The notes beneath the pieces are model-generated. The model searched no databases and was not told where the DNA came from. It saw only the letters and a program-made list of their open reading frames with translations. From Ancylostoma caninum (Eukaryota > Nematoda > Chromadorea > Rhabditida > Ancylostomatidae), in assembly GCA_037903475.1 (NCBI GenBank), contig JBAJFG010000050.1, positions 1-64,000 on the forward strand: a stretch of 64,000 bases of DNA. Reading direction: 5' to 3'. Of this stretch, positions 58,068-64,000 are shown piece after piece. Made by a program: the position numbers and the translations under genes. The first letter of the stretch is position 1, and each line of letters starts with the position of its first letter.

Positions 58068-58592
58068 AGGCAGCAGGAGCTGAAACCCTCGACTCCGAGC
58101 TGAGCTGTGGGTGATGAAGTACAGAGTCAGCACATCATAAATGTGAAACGAACACAGACAATGATGGCTTACCTGCAGAGAAAATGGAACATTCGTCGCG
58201 AACACGCCTGGCCGTGTTCGCGCGCGGACGAGTTTTCCCCGGCGCAAAAGCCATTGCGGTGCGTGGTTTGGCGCAAAGGGAAAACGAAATGCATTCAATT
58301 CACAGGGTTTCATGGCGGGACTCGGCCAAAACCACGCGCCGCAATGGCTTTCGCGCCGGGGAAAACTCGTCCGCGCACGAACACGGCCAGGCGTGTTCGC
58401 GACAAATGTTCCATTTTCTCTGCAGGTAAGCCATCATTGTCTGTGTTCGTTTCACATTTATGATGTGCCGAGTCTGTACTTCACCACCCGCAGCTCAGCT
58501 CAGAGTCGAGAATTTCAGCTCCTGCTGAAATTCTCGTCTCTGAGCTGAGCTGCGGGTGGTGCTGTCGTCTCTGAGCTGAGCTGCGGGTGCCT
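58068..58592. mobile_element. TTAA-flanked foldback element (525 bp), giant hairpin
   Basis: TTAA at 58064-58067 and 58593-58596; ends AGGCAGCAGG and GGGTGCCT. Inside, arms of about 200 bp (58073-58272 and 58335-58535) are nearly perfect inverted copies. Shared blocks include AGAAAATGGAACATTCGTCG, CGCGGACGAGTTTTCCCCGG and CACAGACAATGATGGCTTAC. The hinge is only about 60 bp. The right end has an extra short direct repeat (TCGTCTCTGAGCTGAGCTGC twice). No transposase. Same TTAA/AGGCA end type as 18908 and 24460. Confidence 0.85.
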
Positions 58593-58774
58593 TTAAGGTT
58601 TAGATTAGTTCACCTAGAATCTGGACGTCCAAAAAAGTGCGAGCACAACAAAAGCTGCAAATTATGAGGCCATTTGAAGAAATTTGAAGCATGACTCTTA
58701 TGACGGCACAACCATATTCTAGAAGAACTAATATGAAAGTTACCAGGTTGGCAATCTTGTAAAACGAAACCTTT

Positions 58775-59000
58775 AGGGCAATTTATTCTGGATGCGTGCG
58801 ACTGACGCACGTGCCTCTATATGATGAAGAATAGGACACAGTCGCATCGCAGTCGCAGCTCAGACGCACATGTTTACGGCCTCGCGTTCTTTTCATTGAG
58901 GATGTGCATGCCGTGTTGACCGGTCTTCATCGAAAATCCTCTGTAGATGGATGCGTGTGACTGATGCGCGACTGACGCACGCAGCTAGTATAAATTGCCT
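58775..59000. mobile_element. TIR element, second copy of the 24058 family (226 bp)
   Basis: Ends AGGGCAATTTATTCTGGATG and GCAGCTAGTATAAATTGCCT match those at 24058 and 24456. GACTGACGCACG motifs occur near both ends. Shorter than the first copy, hence internally deleted. Confidence 0.62.
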
Positions 59001-59242
59001 ATTTACGGAAATAAAACCAGTCTTGTCACCGACCGAAACAAATGTATTGTTCATAAAGTGTTTCGATTTGACCGATATCAAAATCTAATCACTGTGGCTG
59101 TTTTACTTCAGTGTATCACGCTATCTTCGCTTCATTCAGCGTACAACCCTCTTCCGGCTGCCCCTTTTATAGTTTGTACGCTCTGAAAGAGGTGAGGCAA
59201 ACCAATACAACGATTGCGTCAGCTACATGCAACTCCGTGAGA

Positions 59243-60158
59243 ATGGGAAAACTTCAGAGAATGCCCCTCAAAATAGCTGATGAACACACAGTAGGCGGCT
59301 CGGATGACGCATACGGTAGAACACAAGCACGACAGAACCGTCAAAAAGAATGGTAAGTATACTAAAGGATAAAGGATAAGGTGGTCGACGTTAATCAATC
59401 CCGTCACGAGGGATGCGCCACGCATTCGACTTCATCTGAGCTCGTAGAGGCGTTGAATGCGTATGTGCCCTGTACAATGACTTGCTGGGGGCGCCCGATG
59501 TACCAAGTCAGTGCCCCATCCTTCTAGACTCCTCTAGTACCAATTTACCAACCCCGGAGGGATGGAAGGCTTGGATGGCCTCGGAAGGATCGAACCATCG
59601 ATCGTGTGCGGCGATGGTTCGATCCCGCCCAGCGAGCCTCTTACTACTGCGCCACACGCGCCCACATAAGTAGTGTAAGTATACTACAGGTGAGAAATTC
59701 ATAAGCGATTACTGTGAACACTTCTCGGGCTGTGGATATACTCCTCCAGGAATGTAGCACCCAGTATTCCACCGCAGCGGCGAAAATCCAATAATATCGT
59801 CCGAATATGTGTAATATATTTCGTCGTAGCCATATTATCCCTCTTCCCCTTCAACTACGTCGAATATTATACGCATTGAGGAATGTGCTGATCAAAAAAT
59901 TGATGTGGACAGTTCGGTGAGCTCAATCAGTAGTTACTCTACGAAAAAGTAGCAAAAGCCCCACCCCACCCAATTGCAACCCTGTAAACAGCCACCAGAG
60001 GCTTCCTTTTGATGTGAATAGAACTGGAAATATGTCAATGTGTGAGCGTTTCCAGGAGCGACATGATGATATTCTTCATACCTCTTGGTGTCGTTCTATT
60101 CACTTCACTGGTCTTGGAGATAGTGGCAATATTCTACTCAAGGATATTCTACTCATAG
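59243..60158 (+). CDS. Putative 70-residue single-pass membrane protein
   Basis: Two exons, 59243-59352 and 60056-60158, join at a GTAAGT donor and a TTTCCAG acceptor in matching phase (TG+G = Trp). The product starts MGKLQRMPLKIADEH, has a polar, Arg/Gln-rich middle (AYGRTQARQNRQKEW) and then one strongly hydrophobic helix (MMIFFIPLGVVLFTSLVLEIVAIFY) before a short tail. Arg/Lys before the helix predicts a cytosolic N-terminus (tail-anchor-like). I recognise no family. The frame stays open upstream of the ATG, so the N-terminus may extend. A SINE with 12-bp duplications occupies the intron and has duplicated the splice donor. An alternative downstream frame (60161-60292, Ala/Ser/Glu-rich) may belong to the same transcript. 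Confidence 0.5.
59365..59674 (-). mobile_element. tRNA-derived SINE, copy 2, full insertion with target duplication
   Basis: Flanked by a perfect 12-bp duplication GTAAGTATACTA (59353-59364 and 59675-59686). On the minus strand the head reads as a tRNA: an A-box-like GGCGCAGTAGTAAGAGGCTC (about 59634-59653) and a B-box-like GGTTCGATCC (about 59590-59599). A body shared with 56089-56361 follows. This is a Pol III-type retroposon mobilised by a LINE. Confidence 0.88.
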
Positions 60159-60491
60159 CAATGCGTGAGCGAGCTGCAGAAGCCGCTGCCGCTCGAAAGC
60201 AAGACACAGCAACAGAAGGAAGCAATTCAGAGGACTTGTCAGAAAGAAGTGCCATCGGTGTTGATTCAGAAGATTCCTTCTTCAAAGCATAAGCTGTTGT
60301 TGCGGACATTCCCTCAATATTTGCAAACAAATTCCAATCTGTTAACAAAAGAGTTAATTTGCGAATTAGTTTATGAAGTACTTTTCCTTTTCATGTTTAC
60401 ATCTTTGGAGGCACAACGCACAATAAGTTCGACACCTGTTTTCTACATAAGCATACATCAGATCTAGCCTTTCTGATTCCGTGAAATTAGT

Positions 60492-63400
60492 TTATCTTCT
60501 TCCTCGTACAACTCGATACCCAATGTAGACTCCTAGTGAAATGACTGCGAGACCAATCGACACGTACAGCGCTTCCGTGATTAGAGATGGGCTGAAACAC
60601 ACTAATTAACGATGTTTTCAACCTTGATTTCCTTCTCGTTTTATTTGAACAGAAGTAAAAAAAATAAGATGTAGTGTCCACGACTCTCAGAAAGAACTGC
60701 CAACGCGCTGCTCGAGTACACGCGTTGCGTACACGTACACGCGCAGCGACCACATCATTTCTGGGGCCGTTTTGACTCGCTAGGCAGCTACAGGGAAGTC
60801 AATCACGATTGTACCTCTCAGTGGCGTGGAGTGCCTGCCGCACCATCCCCACGGCGTGGCTGAGCGCTGTGGATTTCGGGTGCTGCCTCGCCTGCGCCGC
60901 GCAGATGGTGCGGTACCCCAGGCCGCGAGAGGTGCAATCGTGATTAAAGTTTTTTATGAAAAAAATCCCCCAACTAACAGGTTAGAGCTACCGCAACTTG
61001 CCAAAAGCAGTTCTGTACTGCCCACATAGGAGTACACGGGTGTACGTCAAACGGTAACAGTCTTCTGAGTCTACAGCACAGTAATGTCGATGGAGCCGAA
61101 GAAATTACGGAATTTTGCGGCCCGCTAAATACATATTGGTGCGATTCACCACGGAGGCAGCGCAAAACACAGACTGCAGATGACTATTGCACGGCGCGGT
61201 CGCACTGCTGTATGCTCTCTAGTCTGCATGTTCATCAGCTCCATCAACGCTCACTGTAAATAGACGTATAAGCCCAGCCAAGAAGTTTTAGGCCACAGAA
61301 AAAATCCAAAATTAAAAAAGAAAGAATTCCCACAGCTGTGGAATTCTGTAGCTCAAAGAAAGTAGTGTTCAGCGTTGTGTGCAATTTCTTTTTTCTTTGA
61401 ACGCCTTCCATTTGTGGAAGATGACTTGCGCATGAATGGATATGAAACTGCTATTCATTGTAGGTGACTGCGGAGGAAATTTGACCACTTACTTTCGTGG
61501 GTCCAAGTAGCTCATGGGTCTTTTTGGTGTACGCGGTACATCATCTAAGTATGAGTGTACTGATGGTGCGCAGCTGGAAACTGATTCATCATCCTCCTCT
61601 TGGCCTTTTGGTTCATCACGGGACACTGGCGACGACGTGGACCTTGTCAATCCTACGTCTAAACACTTATAAATTCAAGCACATACCTTTGAAATACTAT
61701 GAACAGATGTATAATTAAAAACCATGACGGATTATCGGAGTCACTGATCCGGGGCTTGATAAATTTGAATTGTCATAAAGTGATGACTTTCCGGCAGTTA
61801 CGTGTGTATCAGCAGTGAATTTCTCCTGAAAATTACGTGGTTGTACTTTGTAAAAAGAGATGTTCGAGGACTCACATTCAGAATTCTGTTTTCCGCAGCG
61901 ATTTCAACAAGTAACTGAGCAGCGGACCCCGCTTGTGATCGGAAAATTGCTACTGCCTCGTCGTGAGTTTTATTTACAAGATCAATTCCATTGATCTAAA
62001 AAATTCTAGTAGTACCACAGGTTTGAACACCTTCACCAGAACACGCACTAAAACTAAGTTATGACTTATTAAGATAAGTCTTTCAACTTGCTTCGGTGAT
62101 CCATCCATCTACTGGTTATCAGTTGTCAAAAAGATGAAAGAAAAACTGATTTTCATGCCGAAAATTAGCGCAGTACGGTGATTTCTTGGAGAGAATTTCA
62201 TTAAAGCATCTGCGTGTACAGTTCTTCACAATAATGAATGCTTCGGGCGCTCGAGAAAGTGGCTGAGAGCAAGGTTAGTAGTCGTGGAAATATGTCCATC
62301 TTCAAAGTTTGTTAGAAATTCGTTGAAGTTACAATTACTGGACAGAAATGTAACTAAAGTTACGCCAACTACAAAGAATTTTAGTTTTGCTTACTGATTT
62401 TAAAGTCAGTTTCAAAATTAGCCGACATCAGACTGCATTATGTTATAGCTCCAAAGCTGGTAATCAGAATGAGAAATTCCAGCAATGGCTGTAAATGTAT
62501 TAGATTATAAGAGCAGGATCGTGATTTCCGCAACAAAAGAAAAGAAGTTTGGGCTTTCTTTCACGAGAGTATGTTAGCGTTTCGCAGTGAGTCGTTATGC
62601 ATTAGTATGTCTGACTCACTGCTGCTGGTATTAGGCTGACCCGAGCAGCGCGACGCACTCATTTAGGCGACACCGAAACGCTGCCGTCTTCTGCATTAAA
62701 AAATGTCCACCGCCTTCCTTTTGAACAGAGAGGCGGTCACACCGTTCGTCTGCGCATTGTGTCGACCCGTGTAAGCCGTCCTGACTGCACCTACAGTGCG
62801 ATTCGATAGAGCTGACAAATTTTCAAACTTGGCCGTGCACAGCGACCCGCCATGTGCCGGAACCGCCATCTTACACTGCCACTATAGTCCACGAGGAGTG
62901 TAGCATCCTGCGTCGCCGTCGCTGGCGACCGTGACACCGGTGCGCATCAATTGTGGGCGGGGCGTCGCGGCGGCCGTCGAAGTTGGCAACTGATGATCGC
63001 CAACCTCGGCGGCCGCTGATAAAAGTGACTGCGGCGTCGGTGCTTATCGATTGGTCGCCAACATTTGCGATCGGCGGCAGCCAATGTTGGCGACTGCGGC
63101 GTCGATGCCTATCGATTGTGAGCTGTAGCCAACATTGGCTATACTCCTCGAGGAGTATAGCGGCTACCTTATGCTGCCGTAATGGCTAGTCATTGCGATG
63201 TTTGGGATTTTTCGTGGTATTTGATATGTTTAAGACTAAAAAAAGAAACACTACAATGGAGGTCGATGGCGGTGGCCCATCTTCGATCTTTGTGAACTTG
63301 TTGTGAAACCGATGTTTTTTGGTGCTGTTATGCTATTCCCAGCAGCTCTTCTACCCGATTTTAAGAATTTTCCATCAAATCGAGAAGGAAAGCGTCTGGA

Positions 63401-63851
63401 AATAGCACTCGGCGATAGACAACACCCATCCCGGCGCTCGCGGCGCGGTCGCGCTGCATCCTTCTTGAGGCCGCCGATGGCCACTGCCACTGACGTCCAC
63501 TGCGAATATCGTACAATTAACTGTTATAGCAGTGCAAAGTGGCGATTCCAGCGCGGCGCGAGCGCGCTGCTGTACGTGCTCAAGTTTGTAGACATCAGCT
63601 TTATGGACGCCCACAGTATACTGTCGATGAAAGCGTATACTCGTAAGCTGACAAACCCCATATCAATTAGAATGTAAAAAGAACAGTGCACTGAAAACGA
63701 AGTGTGACACTCACAGACAGTATAAGATCACCAACAGAGAGCCTCCCATCATTGTATGCGGGCCCGTCCTGCTTTATGACAGAAACGAAAATCCCACTGT
63801 GCCCAGGTATGTGAGGACTATCCTTTCCACCGACTATGTTGAAACCAAAGC
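60492..63851 (-). CDS. Tail-anchored PDZ protein, SYNJ2BP/OMP25-like (3' part)
   Basis: Five minus-strand exons with matching phases: 63851-63715, 61995-61876, 61825-61723, 61658-61493, 60591-60492 (stop TAA). They give about 208 residues; the upstream exon(s) lie beyond the window. The first two exons form one PDZ domain: carboxylate-binding loop GFGFNIVGG, then SGIFVSVIKQDGPAYNDGRL, GDLILSINGIDL and THDEAVAIFR. They match human SYNJ2BP closely in spacing. An ~85-residue Ser/Asp-rich linker (SYLDPRN at its end) leads to a C-terminal hydrophobic anchor (ALYVSIGLAVISLGVYIGYR) and a basic tail VVRGRR. This is the layout of the mitochondrial outer-membrane PDZ protein that recruits synaptojanin-2 and other partners. 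The linker is much longer than in vertebrates. Intron 1 (61996-63714) holds a GC-rich repeat block. Confidence 0.9.
60791..60952. mobile_element. MITE family B, copy 2, in an intron of the PDZ gene
   Basis: The left end CAGGGAAGTCAATCACGATT follows TA (60789-60790). The right part GAGGTGCAATCGTGATTAAAG is the diverged complement of the left end. The GC-rich core order (GCGTGG...GATGGTGCGG) matches 34040-34177. Confidence 0.72.
62750..63190. repeat. GC-rich degenerate repeat block with a 24-bp perfect palindrome
   Basis: Within intron 1 of the PDZ gene. CTGCGGCGTCGGTGCTTATC (about 63029) recurs as CTGCGGCGTCGATGCCTATC (about 63095), with weaker copies at 62915-62950. The palindrome GCTATACTCCTCGAGGAGTA (plus TAGC) spans 63138-63161. 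A related imperfect ACTATAGTCCACGAGGAGTG occurs at about 62881-62900, so the two may be ends of one element. Composition differs sharply from the AT-rich flanks. Confidence 0.6.
63191..63714. other. Remainder of PDZ-gene intron 1
   Basis: A 124-codon frame (63303-63677, +) and two antisense frames are open but have no recognisable domain. They lie inside the intron and are regarded as chance frames. Confidence 0.4.
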
Positions 63852-64000
63852 CTGAATCCCAAAAAAGAAAATCAAACATTGCTAAACAAAAGCCGTGAGG
63901 GGCAATGCATCAGTGTCACTGTGAACAAGCATGCAGAAATTGACAAGGAAAAACAGCTCACGAATAAGAACGAATGCATGGTGATATTTTCCGAGTGAAT
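63852..64000 (-). other. Upstream intron of the PDZ gene, cut by the window edge
   Basis: The exon at 63851 opens in phase 1 (a G from the preceding exon is needed for the first Gly codon), so at least one further 5' exon exists. None is visible before 64000. Confidence 0.6.

Noticed and set aside
59590..59664. True tRNA gene
   Set aside because: A- and B-box-like blocks are present, but the arms do not form a complete cloverleaf. It is fused to a repeated body and flanked by target duplications, so it is a SINE.
60161..60292. Independent Ala/Glu/Ser-rich small gene (MRERAAEAAAARKQ...)
   Set aside because: It cannot be joined in phase to the exon at 59243-59352 when the membrane helix is read, and it has no other supporting exon. 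It may be 3' UTR of the small membrane gene.

Overview
This is eukaryotic, most likely nematode, genomic DNA. The genes are split by many short introns (58-70 bp) with GT...TTTCAG or TTTTAG borders, and two of them have a TTTCAG/TTGCAG-type acceptor 5 nt before the start codon, as expected for spliced-leader trans-splicing. Mariner, hAT, Penelope-like, non-LTR and tRNA-SINE debris fills the rest. The content fits a repeat-rich clade V (strongylid/hookworm-like) nematode. The species is an inference, because no rRNA or mitochondrial marker is present.

Layout. 1-21.4 kb is gene-poor: an old non-LTR 3' tail, a decayed mariner, a 5'-truncated Penelope-like element (RT plus GIY-YIG) with a hammerhead-ribozyme-like 3' end, an ~890-bp foldback and several MITEs. 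21.4-29.8 kb (+) holds a complete 13-exon zinc carboxypeptidase zymogen (M14, B-type specificity) that I reconstructed with consistent splice phases throughout. 30-35 kb has no recognised gene. 35.0-40.2 kb (-) holds a complete 13-exon CDT2/DTL-type WD40 protein with two DDB1-binding WDxR motifs. 42.1-50.8 kb (+) holds a divergent importin-alpha with an IBB exon and ARM-repeat exons. Its introns have been colonised by an apparently intact mariner (1285 bp), a hAT element with a perfect 8-bp target duplication, and two MITEs. 51.3-54.6 kb is a 5'-truncated CR1/Jockey-like non-LTR element between two copies of a 143-bp repeat. 54.9-59.0 kb is dense repeat: a ~116-bp tandem array, SINEs, inverted repeats and a 525-bp TTAA-flanked foldback. 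59.2-60.2 kb (+) appears to encode a previously hidden 70-residue single-pass membrane protein, with a SINE inserted exactly at its splice donor. 60.5-64 kb (-) is the 3' part of a SYNJ2BP/OMP25-like tail-anchored PDZ protein whose 5' end lies beyond the window.

The genes are unrelated single genes, not an operon. CDT2 and importin-alpha are divergently oriented, and the small membrane gene and the PDZ gene are convergent. The most striking features are the number of distinguishable DNA-transposon families with clear termini, the ribozyme-like motif on the Penelope element, a conserved stem-loop plus (TAAA)n 3' tail shared by three non-LTR remnants, and the cryptic small gene. Exons were found by reading frames and splice phases by eye; none has been tested against transcripts.
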